Source: Chondrus crispus (taxonomy: Eukaryota > Rhodophyta > Florideophyceae > Gigartinales > Gigartinaceae). Taken from it: a DNA stretch of 64,000 nucleotides. A model generated the notes under the pieces. It searched no databases and was not told the DNA's origin. It was given only the letters and a program-made list of their open reading frames with translations. A program made the translations under genes and the position numbers. The stretch's first letter is position 1. Every line of letters begins with the position of its first letter. Positions 9,701 to 20,400 of the stretch are shown here, in pieces. Location: assembly GCF_000350225.1 (NCBI RefSeq), contig NW_005179211.1:234666-298665 (forward strand). Reading direction: 5' to 3'.

Positions 9701-11291
9701 CGACGAGTTCGACGCCGCCGACATCCAGCGCGCCGAAGACCCCGATGCTGGCGCGCTCGACTCCCCGGTCGCCCCACCGCAGGACGACCTTCCGGCCCCT
9801 CTTACGATAGAGGAGATAGCCGAGGAGCAACGCGTGGATGACTTCTGCCAAACCGTTTTGGCACGACAGTCAGAGTCCCGGGACTCCGCGTTCTTCGAGG
9901 ACCACCAAGGGGTGCTCAAGCGGAGACACCCCTTCGACCCTGATATCGTACAGGTGGTGGTACCTCGGACGCTCCGCGCCAGGCTCCTTCGCCTGTGCCA
10001 CAACCCGGCCATCGCGGGGCACCCGGGCCAGAACCGTATGTACTACGCACTTCGACGCGAGTACTACTGGCCCCACCTGGCTGCAGACGTCGCAGCCACG
10101 GTGCGAGGGTGTCGAACCTGCGCGATGAACCGGGTGAAGCTGAGGAAACATCTCAACCGATTGAGATTGTTTCCAGCTACGAGGCCGCTCGAGAGCCTGG
10201 CCATCGACATCTTGGGGCTGCTCCCCAAGACGAAGGCAGGAAAACGGTTCCTGCTCGTGATTACGGACCGCTTTAGCAAGCTGACGCAAGTCGTGGCGCT
10301 CCGCACAATAACCGCATACACCGTCGCAGTTGCGTTCTGCGAGTCGTGGGTGTTTAAATACGGCGTCCCGCGCACGTTGCTGTCGGATAACGGACCGCAG
10401 TTCAACGCCAAGTTCTTCCACAGCACGTGCCGTGTTCTGGGGATAACGAATATGTACACACCGGCATACCATCCCCAGACGAACGGGCAAGTTGAGCGAT
10501 ACAACCGAACGATCGCCGCAATGCTACGCAACTACGTAGGCGAGCATCAAGATGACTGGGACGTGTACGTGGGGCCGCTTACGTACGCGTATAACTCCCA
10601 CGTACACCGCACTACCGGCACGACGCCGTTCGAGCTCGTGCTCAGCAGACCACCGCCGGAGTTCTCGCTTCGACGACCCGACGGTGACGCCCCCCCTGCC
10701 GACAGAGGGGACCAACGCACCGAGTTCCTCAAGACCTTGGATTCGACAATCCAGAAGGCCTACGGGAGCCTGCGTCGGACGCAGGCTCGCTACAAGCGCG
10801 ACTTCGATAAGCGCGTACGACGGATCAACTCGCGACTCCGCCCGGGAGACTACGTGTACCTCAACCCCACCGATGGGGCGAAGACGTCGAACAAGCTCGC
10901 GTCACCTGCCGTTGGACCATACCGCGTACTGGCCAACGACAAACGAACCACCACGATCGACCGTGATGGGGTGACGGAGCGCGTCTCGGCGGACCGCTGC
11001 GTGTACGCGCCCCCTCCGACGGACGCGCCACGAGCAAGCGCAATAACCCCAGGTGACCTTGCCGACAAGGTCACCGAGGGCACGCAGTACGCGGTCGAGC
11101 GTCTGCTCAAGCATCGCGTGGTAGAGGACGGAACTACAGAGTTCCTCATCAAGTGGGCTGACTACGACGAGCCCACTTGGACTGCACGAACACATGTTCC
11201 CGAGGAGCTAGTGTCGCGATACGCGAAACGACTGAGAACGCGTACAGGCAGGGAACTCACCTCCGAAGTGAACGCGGTCGTTCACTCTTGA
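6713..11291 (+). pseudogene. pol: GypB pol, broken by one stop and two frameshifts
   Basis: Encodes, in order, a basic leader, aspartic protease with the unusual active site VDTCSG, reverse transcriptase (YLDD near 8620), RNase H (DTDASAYQLGC), integrase with an HHCC zinc site, D-D-E residues (AIDILG, SDNGPQF, NGQVERYN) and a C-terminal chromodomain-like segment (YAVERLLKHRV...EFLIKWADY). Compared with intact GypC pol, there is an in-frame TAG at 6977-6979, a one-base deletion near 7128 just before the protease, and another near 9688 between RNase H and integrase. The frame opens at an ATG at 6713, 140 nt after gag. These lesions contrast with near-identical LTRs, suggesting mobilisation in trans or single-base assembly errors. 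Confidence 0.92.
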
Positions 11292-14200
11292 GGAGGGGGC
11301 CCCCAACCGCTTCGTCACCGCGTAATTAACACGTCGCGGTTAGGAACAGATGACGCGTACGAACGGGCAAACGTATCCAACCGGGGCGGCCAACGAAAGC
11401 GCGAGAAGCCAGAACGTATTGACCGTCAAGCTCATCGAACACGACCTACGTCGTCAACAAAGCGCGAAAAGCGAAGACAGTACGGACTGTACAACGAAAA
11501 TGGCAAGCCCTGGAACATCAAGTACAAGAGGGGAGCATACGAGCTCCCAAGATACGCGAGAGCGTCACGATAACACTCGCCGATCGAGTGCTCGAATCGG
11601 AAAACAAGAGCGACGCCAATACGTATGAACAGTCCAAACTCACTGCGCGACACACAAATACCAAGCGGCTCGAACCGCTGGTAACGAAGCGTGTCGCGTA
11701 GTTGCCAACGAGAAGCAGGAGGGCGACGTAGCCCACCTAGCAAAGGAGTAACGTGAACGGTCGCGACGAGCACCACGCGTAGGGAGACTCACGATCCCGC
11801 GACCGCGCACGACCGACAGGGTACCGACGGAAAGAGGTGGGCATAGATAAGCGAAAGCCGGCGCGCGCCGCCCTACCCCTCCAGTCAATCCGTTACCACG
11901 TACCCAAAAATAATTTGGGGGAACGTACCAAAAATATGTGGAAAATACAGTCCGAATGATACTGTATGCCAAGCCTTCGCCGCCGAGGGCCAGGCAGCAA
12001 ACCGCCGCCGCCTCCGGAAATAACCAAAAAAGAGAGGTGTACAGTAGGGCAAGGTGCACGTGCGCACGTGCGCATGCGACCGACAGAACAAGTGAAGTCA
12101 GGGGCGACACGCAACCGAGCCGCGGCAAGCAGCGCGCGGAGCGCGCTACCCTTCAGTGAGGTAAGAACCACACCGCACCGAAAGGGAATAGGAGCGGAGT
12201 CCCCGACCGCTCTACCGTGCCAACCCGCCGGCGCGGTCGCGCTCGGGTCACCCGAGGCGATCTACGACGAATACTCCTCGTCGGGGGACGCTACCGCCCC
12301 GTGTACGCGTCGAGAGGACATAAGCAAGCCAACGTCTGGCTGTCCTCTCCTTGTCGTGCAAACTAATGACGCGCACTCAAGAGCGTACCGCCTGAGCACC
12401 ACTGCACTCCTCCTCGGTGAGAGAGGGGGGGGGCAGATGAGGTTCGCGTAAAAATGCGTAAGGTGAGGTCGTCCTCGAAGGACGACCCAACGCCACCGGC
12501 AAGACCGCCGCGCCCCCTCGTACGCGTCAAGAGGTCACTGACGGACCAGTCAGACGGAGGCACGGGCCTCCTTCCGCTCCAACGCGCCAGGGCCTTTCGA
12601 GGGCGCTGCAAGAGGTCAATTACAAAGAAGACTCCGCGAATCCTCCCGCTCCTTCGCCCTCTGCGTGTGCCGCCGCGTCGCGGACGCGAAGAAGGGACGC
12701 CCCTAAGTCTTTCGGGCCAAAGGGACGTGCGAACCTACAGCCTCTTGTCGTACGTTGTCGTGACGAAGGGCATCTGAAAAAAGAAATACCGCTTTGCGAA
12801 GGACGAAATGGAAAGGCACCGAAGCCCTTAGAGGGTCCGGAAAATTGACCTCTCGCATGCGATGTCGAGACGTATTGATAAGCGAATTCCGTATATGCCA
12901 CAGACTACCCCTTGATACTCGACGAAGCAAACGAGAGGAGGAGAAGCAGTACGTGCTGCATTGCTGAAATGGGTATTGAAGAAACGAGTATGCGGAACGA
13001 GAAAATAGAAGGGCCCTGATGGCACCCGCCCCGACGGGGTTACGGTCGTACAGGGGTGAGGAATTCGAAATGTATTGACAGACAAGGCGTAGTCACGCGA
13101 CCCACGAGGACCAGGCTGCACGGGATATCCGGAGAGGGACGGCCCTCGTAATGAGCGACAGAATAGAAAACAGCAACAAACCTCGCCCGGCAGTCGGAGG
13201 GCCCATTTGCTTTGTCCGGTTTCCCAAGCCCCCTCCATACCGACATTCACATACTCTTCGTATGCTTCCAAACCGTGTGTTTTGGCCGAACAGGCGACAC
13301 CCTTGCAGAGGAAAAAAAAGAGGGGGGGACCTGATAATGGCGAGGGTTGTAACCCCTTCTCAGGACACACACTAGCGATGCGAACGCACAATAGGGTTGG
13401 TTAGAGCTTCACTGAGGGGTGCCAAAGAAGAAGGTGTGCGGGTCGGGAGACGTGCAAATCAGGGTGTATATTGCAGTAAGGCTTGCAAATCGGTGCGCAA
13501 TGCGCAAAGACGTGGTTCAGAGGAACGAGGAGTCGCGAGTAGTGAAAGCATTTGAGACGAGAAGGGAAAATTTACTCATCCTAGCCAGGGTATGACGGAA
13601 GGTGGTACGATCCAAATGAGGGTGTGGTTGAGCTTGAACTGCGTCCATGGAGTCTCCCATTCATGTGATGCCTCCAAAGTTTGGAGATCCGTTTAACGGA
13701 TAAGCGCTCAGCAACAAGTGGAAAAGATACGTAACGAGGCGCCGTTTTCCGTGCAGAAACGTTCTTCAGGGGTCTAAGCTCTTGACGTGAGGCGTGAGAA
13801 GGAAGCACGTCGAGTGGCCGAAAAGGAGAATCGTGAGCAAGCCAAATTGGAAGACCTCGCAGAAAGCGCTCAGATCTGGAGATCCCAAGTTGGCTCTTCT
13901 CTCAAAGAGAAATCTAGGAGTGTTCTAATTTCTACGCCTGTCCCCGGAAGGACAGGTGTAACTGACAGCGACGACTGGCCGCCGCACAAAATGGATCTCG
14001 AAGTCATCAGATGGGAAACTATCGCTGTTCAGGGAGTATCGCGAAGGAGCACGCGGACGATACGGTCTTCCCGGCGAGGTCTGGACTGAACCAGAGGGTT
14101 TAAATTGCTGCAAATTAAGGATGTCGCATATAGGGGGTGAAGACGATCGAGGCGCTCGCGGGAGAAACGGGTGCCAAAGGCGCAGAACCGCAAGTGATTC

Positions 14201-15378
14201 GGAACGGCGTTTCCACACGAGGAGGGCATCGACGTTTCTACACCCGACCCTATCGCTGGGTCTCGAATCCAATCCGCCATCGTAATAAGAGGCGAAGGGG
14301 GTTGGGTAGTATAGTCAGGAAAGCTGGAAGTCAGGAAGTCCCACAGTACCTCACCCCGCCCATACCTCGGGGTACGGTTGCGTGCGTGCTCAAGCGCTCT
14401 GACGAATAGAAAGAGGTGCTGAACAGGTTAATGGCACACGCCCCGAGAGCCGTCATGCCGTACGGAACTTACGCGCTGATCCACGGGAGAAAACGGTGAA
14501 GGGGCGAGAGACAAACTGCGTGATACGTGGACCACGGAGCAGACGTGGTCACGAGGGTACGCGCCTCCGAGGCGTGCGGTACGCTCATTCAGGGGAAAGG
14601 CATGAAGAGCTCGCTTCACGCCTCCCTCACGGGGGAGAGAAGGCCGGAGCGACGTTCGATCGCGTCGCTAGTCGCGCCTCTGTAGGGAGGCGACGAGCAA
14701 GAGAAGCCGCTCCACATGCTCCTCAAGCCGGGAAGGAGAGTCTGGGGCCCTCCGGCCAATGGGAGCTCGTTAATTCGGGTATGTCGAAAATTGCCCGTGC
14801 GTGCTCCTCAGCCCCGCAGGGACCATTTGGCCAATCGGAGCTCGTCGAATTCCGGTCGAGCCGGACAACCATCTCGTCCGAGCTCGCGCGTTAACCCCTC
14901 ACCGCGTTTCTCCCCCAGAGGCGCCGTCCACCTTGGACCAGACGAGGAGGTCGCCGGCAGAGGGAGGCGACGGGAGGGAAAACGCAGCGGCGGCCGTGGG
15001 GAGCGCCGCAACACGGGACGGCGGGGCGAGTTCGTGCGACGCCGTGCCACTCCTCTGGGCGTGGCAGCACGTGCCCTCACGGATCAGAGCATATCGAGCT
15101 GCACCGTCGAAACGGAAGGAGGGGACGAGGAGTTCACGCCCCCTTGTGGTACGAGTACGACACTCGGCGAACCGCCACCGTGGATTCCCGCCTCCAATGC
15201 GCCTGCTCGCCCGGAACGACCGAACACCGGACTCCGCCGCGGGTCGCCAACCCTCCGAGGAAGGGGAAGGGCCAGAGGAGCAAACACCGACCGTAGGTAC
15301 ACTAAAAAACGAGGGGGGGCGAAGAAAGCTTTTACGGCACAGGAGCGAAGGGGCGGCGCTAGACGCTGCTCAAGGCGG
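11292..15378. other. GypB non-coding region between pol and antisense ORF
   Basis: No convincing gene. The block about 11900-12260 matches GypC at about 36350-36700 and includes a double E-box CACGTGCGCACGTG at 12057-12070 (CACGTGTGCACGTG in GypC). From about 12840 to 14420 base composition turns visibly AT-richer and no GypC counterpart was found; this stretch includes a polypurine run near 13304 and a Lys/Glu-rich open frame at 13787-14089. GGCCAATSGGAGCTCGT occurs at 14754 and again at 14829. Confidence 0.6.
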
Positions 15379-17646
15379 TTAGGAAACGTCCTCCCGGTCA
15401 TGTCTCGCCGAGGCGGGAGCCATTGACCCCGGCGGACAGTAACCAGGGTATCGACGAATGGCGGTATCGAGGTCTGCCAAAGTCGGCATGGCTGCCCCGG
15501 ACGGCGCACCAGCGGCACTCGGATTGGCCCCGGCGCCGTCTGAGCCGTATGGGTCGCGAATAATACCCCCCCAGGGGGCATAAGGATCGCACAGTACCGG
15601 CGCGCTCGCGTTGGTCCCGCGCACCCCCGCCGGAGGGGCACCTGGCAGCTGGTCGCGCTCTTGGCGGTACCGATCGCGATCGGCCGCTGCGCGCTCGTAG
15701 GCGCTGGCCTGTACCCGGGCCTCCTCCCGCAAGGAGTGAGCCTCGCGCTGTGACTGCTGCCACGCCAAGGAGAGCGCGTCACGTTCCCCGGTGATACGAC
15801 GCGTCTCCGCGCTCCGGGCAAGGAACCACTCCACCAGTGTGGAGAGGAGAGCCCCCACGGTCCACGACCGCTCGCCGGACGCACTCAGCACCCCGGCGAG
15901 CGCGGGGATACCCTCGATGTCCCTCTTCGAGAAGCCGAGGTCTCGAACCGCCACCCCCAGGGAACCGGGAACCTCGGGAGGAGGAAGGGGCGGCATCGGA
16001 GCCGCCGTTTGGGTCCCCGTCGCGACGTGCGACCCGGCACGAGTGCCAAGAGGAACGGAAGGCGAGAAGCAAGGAGGTTGAAGACTCGAGAGGACCGGGG
16101 CTGCAGTTACAGCGTCCAAATCGCGGTATCGCTTGCGCCGAGTTCGCCGCGATTCAGACCCCACTCCGCCGCGTTTGCCCGGCAGCTCGACCGAAGTCGA
16201 GCCGGCCGTCGGGCGCGCGACGAAGGAGTCGGATGTCAAGTCGTAAGAGAGATATGCGCTCTGGCCTCCGGTCGTGTAGTCGGTCCAGTACCGGTGGTTG
16301 CGCTCGCTCACCTCCGCTGCTCTCGTCATGAGGACGACCACGGCGCGAAATGACCAACGTACGTGAACGGACACGCGCTCGAGAGGGTGTATAGGGGCGT
16401 CCGGAAGGCCCGCCGTCACTCGCTCAAGAAACGCGATCGTGTCGGGCGACTGGAGAAACACGCGTCCGTGCGCACCAACCTCGGCCATAAAGGCACTGCA
16501 CAGAGACAAGGCCCACTCCCTCTCGAAATTATAGACCAACCGGGAGTGGGAAGGGTGCTGCGGGTCGAGACCCGCAAACCCAAAGTGCTTGAGAGCCGGC
16601 GGGAGGAGGGGATGGACCCCTAGCGACGGAAAAGACGCCCGGACCGAGAAGGGCAACGCGGGGAAATCCTCGATGGATAAGCCGCGTTCGAAAGCCGCCG
16701 AGGAGTAGACGCGCCCGTCCTCCTCGGCGGAGTGACGGTAGACGGACCAGTCGTACTGCGCGATCCCGATGGCATACAAGCGCATTAATGAGCAAGCTGA
16801 TTTTTGCAGCGCGACGCGAGGCTTCGTGTAGCCGTAGGGGCGCGGAGTCACGTACAGACCGGGGATCTCGGGAAGGAGGAAACGACGAGCGTCGACTGCG
16901 CTCCGACTATACAGGAAAAACGCCATCTTGTCGATGTAGAGCACCTCGTCAACACTGTCGGCGAATGTGCGATCCCCGGGGATCTCCTCGGGGATCTGAT
17001 AGACAATGCCGTTACCGCCCGACACCAGCCGCCCAAGGGCGGCCGAGGCCGCCTCCGAAAGGCCTACGTCGTGTATCTGCCGGATACGCCGCAAATCAGG
17101 ACGAAGCTGAGGACGGGTGAGTAATTCGCCAAGGGTGATACCAGTACGGCTGTGACGAAGCCAGCCGTACTGTAGCTGCTCGAGAGGGAGAGGAGCAGAG
17201 CGCTCTAGAGGTGAGCCGAACCATCTGGTGGTTGACGACACGAGGCCCGCCTCGCCGGCCGTAAAGGAGCCGCGGTCGCCAACGGGTGCGACACGCGAAC
17301 CCGGGGATTCCGGGAACGAGATGCCGGGTCCCTGCGATAAAGGACCCGCACTGCGAGGACGGAGGGCCTCCGAGAGGCCAGCGGGAGAAGTGACCGGCGC
17401 CGCGACGCCGGGGTCCGACTCTAGCCTACGCGGCTCGTCGGCCTCCGACGCAGGCAACGGCGCGGCTCCTGCCGGCGCGAACACCAAGGCCGTACGAGCG
17501 CGCCGCGACTTCTGGAACGCGATGACAGGCGCTCTCGTAGGAGCCACGGGACCCACGGAGGGGGGAGTAGAGACACCCGCGGCATCGGCCGCCGCGATGG
17601 ACGGGCCGGTAGCGTCCCCCGACGAGGCGGGGAGCGGGGGTGTCAT
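15379..17646 (-). CDS. GypB antisense ORF, 755 aa, unknown function
   Basis: A long intact ORF on the strand opposite gag-pol, between pol and the 3' LTR, starting at an ATG at 17646. Residues 1-130 are Ala/Pro/Ser-rich. Residues about 130-430 form the best conserved region (PGDRTFADS, RPYGYTKPRVALQKSACS, SLGVHPLLPP, EREWALSLCSAF). A basic patch SRRTRRKRYRDLDAV could bind nucleic acid or act in nuclear import. Residues about 600-680 look like a coiled coil, and the end carries RYPGYCPPG. GypC has a clear homologue (RYPGYCPLG, SRRGRRKRYRDLDAV). No signal peptide or membrane segment is evident, which argues against a classical envelope. Expression would need an antisense promoter, perhaps in the 3' LTR. 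Confidence 0.75.
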   Translation of the reverse strand: MTPPLPASSGDATGPSIAAADAAGVSTPPSVGPVAPTRAPVIAFQKSRRARTALVFAPAGAAPLPASEADEPRRLESDPGVAAPVTSPAGLSEALRPRSAGPLSQGPGISFPESPGSRVAPVGDRGSFTAGEAGLVSSTTRWFGSPLERSAPLPLEQLQYGWLRHSRTGITLGELLTRPQLRPDLRRIRQIHDVGLSEAASAALGRLVSGGNGIVYQIPEEIPGDRTFADSVDEVLYIDKMAFFLYSRSAVDARRFLLPEIPGLYVTPRPYGYTKPRVALQKSACSLMRLYAIGIAQYDWSVYRHSAEEDGRVYSSAAFERGLSIEDFPALPFSVRASFPSLGVHPLLPPALKHFGFAGLDPQHPSHSRLVYNFEREWALSLCSAFMAEVGAHGRVFLQSPDTIAFLERVTAGLPDAPIHPLERVSVHVRWSFRAVVVLMTRAAEVSERNHRYWTDYTTGGQSAYLSYDLTSDSFVARPTAGSTSVELPGKRGGVGSESRRTRRKRYRDLDAVTAAPVLSSLQPPCFSPSVPLGTRAGSHVATGTQTAAPMPPLPPPEVPGSLGVAVRDLGFSKRDIEGIPALAGVLSASGERSWTVGALLSTLVEWFLARSAETRRITGERDALSLAWQQSQREAHSLREEARVQASAYERAAADRDRYRQERDQLPGAPPAGVRGTNASAPVLCDPYAPWGGIIRDPYGSDGAGANPSAAGAPSGAAMPTLADLDTAIRRYPGYCPPGSMAPASARHDREDVS

Positions 17647-17820
17647 AACGCGAGGAGCCGCCGGCGCGCGTGACGAGCAAGCGGGCGTGCGCGAGTGGAA
17701 GCAGAGGAGTCACGAAGTGGAAAGGAGGGATTATCGGGGAGACAGCACGCGACACCCCTCGCCAAGGGGGATTGCTGCAACGAAAGCTATCACGACACGC
17801 GACCGCGGACGGTCACCCTT

Positions 17821-17833
17821 AAGGGGGGGGCCG
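17821..17833 (+). other. GypB polypurine tract
   Basis: AAGGGGGGGG followed by CCG lies directly before the 3' LTR, where plus-strand priming is expected. Confidence 0.6.
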
Positions 17834-18491
17834 TGTGGTATAACCCCCCCCCTGGGGGCTTTATTTTAGATTAGATCAACTCAGAATCGGATCGGTTACT
17901 GTAGGGCTCGATGCTCTACAGTACCACCACGTGTACCCCCGAGTACAGGGGGCGCACGTGTACACGTGTACGCGCGGGACCGAAGAGCGCACACACACGT
18001 GTACTGTCAGCCCCGATGGCTGAAAGTATTACAGTGCCGACCGACCGCTACAGTACATCGGTACTGTACTATTATGATAGGTTGTTTTGTATATTAAATA
18101 TGAAGCGGACCGGCGGCGGTGGAGGAGGACAAGCACGGACTTGTCACCCACCGACCGTCAAGGTCCGACTTCCCGCTTATTCTAAGGTAGCGCTCGCTAA
18201 CTACCTTAGAGCGGCACCGAGCGCGGGTTGAGGACGCGCGCGGTACGCCCACGAGTCGGCTCTGCCTCCGCCCGTCGGTACTGGATCGTCACCCAGTACC
18301 GCACCGGGGCGTCGAGGCGTCGAACCGCTCGCGCGTACCGGCGTCCTCCCCGTTCCCGCTCTACCACGCTACCCGGGCCCGCTGCCCGGTGCCGTTAGCT
18401 GGTGTCCCGCTTCACCCCCGTCTTCCCGTTCGGACGGGGTCTACGTCGAGCTGTGCATACACCCCTCTCCGTTGGGGGTGTTTATGCTACA
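17834..18491 (+). repeat. GypB 3' LTR
   Basis: 658 bp, TGTGG...GCTACA. It matches the 5' LTR except for two fewer C in the early C-run and two visible substitutions (near 18262 and 18303). Confidence 0.95.
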
Positions 18492-18496
18492 GGTAA
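18492..18496. repeat. Target site duplication of GypB, right copy
   Basis: GGTAA, identical to 3257-3261; GypD gag resumes in phase directly after it. Confidence 0.95.
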
Positions 18497-20381
18497 GACC
18501 ATTTACCTCCCACCAATTTATGGTGCTACAGGAGGGCCCACAGAAAATGGCCCTCCCGTAGTCGCCGATACGGCTGGCCCCTGCGGGACAGAAAACCGCC
18601 TGGGACGCTTCGCGACAGAAAAGCGACAGCTGTATCGGTCGAGCAGAAGAAGTGCACCCGGCGCTCAAGGCTACACCTCGGAGGGTACAGAAAACACCTC
18701 CGAGGAAGAAGACACAAGACGTCGCCACAGGGCGACGCGCAAGAACCGCGACGGACGCTACGCCCGATACCGCGATGCCGGAGGGGTCGGTTACCCCTCT
18801 GATGATAACCGCAAAGGACGCTATACGCGATACCGCGATGCCGGAGGAGGTGGATACCCCTCCGATGACGAGGACACCGAGTCGGACAGATCGCGCGGAA
18901 GCGACCGCAGAGACCGCAATGCGCGCGACCGACGTCGATTCCGGCGAGAAAACTCCGATCCGGAGGGCTACAGTAGCCCCGGCGGAGAAGGAGACCGCTA
19001 TCGCAGGGGCAGAGACCGCCGGTCTGCCCCGAGGCGGGACCCGAAACGGTTGCCCGTGATCAGGCCGCTGAACGACCTGGTCACCAAGGCCGTCGACTAC
19101 CGCACGTATAGGCTGGAAAATCGCAGTGCGCGCTACGACGCGAGTACTGCGCGGCGAGTTAACCGATATCGGAAGAAGTTGGACGTCCAGCTGAAAACTC
19201 ACTCGTTCGGTGGTCAAGATCCAATCGCGGTGCTAGGATTTCTCGCGCGCTTCAAGATGGCCTGCGACCACAATAGGGTCAGCGAAGGCGCTGCCGTATG
19301 GTGTTTCCAGTTCTATTTGACTGGGCAGGCTCACGCCTTGCTCCAGTCCAGGCTACACGGGAACACCATGGCGTTCGATGCGGAGCAGCGCGATATGCTC
19401 GAAACCTACGCAGAAGTTGTTAACTTTTTATTACGCACGTACGCGACTGACGAAGTTATTTCCGAAGCGGTCGGTGATGTCACGTCCTTCTGTCAGAGCT
19501 CAAATATGACGGAGGAGGTGTACAGTAACCAGTTGTGGGACAAAGCGTTGCGCTGCGGAACCGTATTTTCGGACAGGCGCTTGAAGTCCCTTTTCGTTGA
19601 GGGACTTCTGCCAGCGACGTGCGCGCAGGTGCGGAATTATCTCGCGACGCATCCGGGCGTAGACTATCAAGCAGTGGCACGCTACGCGCAAGCGATAGGC
19701 GACACGCACCGCTCGGCTCGAAGACAGGCGACCTCGTTCGCGTCGCCTCAAGCACTGTCCGATTCGATGAGAAAATTCACGCGCAACGCGCGGACAAGGC
19801 CCGTGCTGCCGGTCGAGTCCCTATCTGAACTCTCGACAACGAGCGGAACCGACACGGAGGAGATACTGGCGGTGACGGACCAGCCGGTGACGCCGAGCTC
19901 GCTTAGCTCGGCGCCGACTAGCTACCATCCGTCACCGGCCTCTTCCCCGGCGGGCGCACCGATGGCGCCCGCCCAACAAGGTGACGCGCCCGCATATCCG
20001 TACGGAAGGCCAGTACAGAACCAGCGGGTCCGGTTCTTTAACCAAGGATTACCTGGACCCCCGCCGCGTCGGTTCTGTCTGGACCTGACCCACCGACAGG
20101 AGCAATGTCCTGTGGTGGCGGATAGCGCGCTGCGTTCGAAGCTTTTGCAGGCCCGCGAGGCCAATTATCAAAAGCTTCAGATCCGTCAAGGTCTCCGCCT
20201 AGGTTCGCCGTTCGAGCGTCAACCGCCGACCGCGTGGCGAAATTTGCGTGCGCAGGCTCCCACGGGCATCAACGTGGTCGAGCCGCGCGAGACCGTCCAA
20301 TCGGAAGAACCCGCGTTAACGCTGACGGACGAGGGGCCCGAGGACCTTGGGTTGACGGGGGAAGCCGGGGAGGACGCGTAG
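18497..20381 (+). pseudogene. gag: GypD gag, C-terminal part
   Basis: Continuation of the gag interrupted at 3261. It has an Arg/Asp/Tyr-rich stretch with two near-repeats (ATRKNRDGRYARYRDAGG and DNRKGRYTRYRDAGG), then the capsid-like domain around HSFGGQDPIAVLGFL and FLLRTYATDEVISEAV. The zinc knuckle is abnormal: C-x4-H-x4-C remains (CLDLTHRQEQC), but the first Cys of CCHC is Arg. The frame is open to its stop although pol is badly decayed. Hairpins include CCTCGGAGG/CCTCCGAGG at 18676-18705 and a nested pair at 19884-19938. Confidence 0.85.
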
Positions 20382-20400
20382 AGCGTCGACGATCCTCCCC

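Larger units (their letters stand above)
3262..18491 (+). mobile_element. GypB: complete 15.2-kb Ty3/gypsy retrotransposon
   Basis: Flanked by TGT...ACA LTRs (3262-3921 and 17834-18491) that differ by about two substitutions and a C-run length, with a perfect 5-bp duplication GGTAA, so the insertion is recent. Internal order: PBS, gag 4002-6572, hairpin spacer, pol 6713-11291 (one stop, two frameshifts), a 4-kb non-coding stretch, an intact reverse-strand ORF 15379-17646, and a polypurine tract before the 3' LTR. It belongs to the same family as GypC (homologous gag, pol, antisense ORF and LTR end). Confidence 0.95.

Noticed and set aside
15379..17646. GypB antisense ORF as a retroviral-type envelope gene
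   Set aside because: Wrong strand for a spliced env, and no signal peptide, furin-like site or membrane span was seen.
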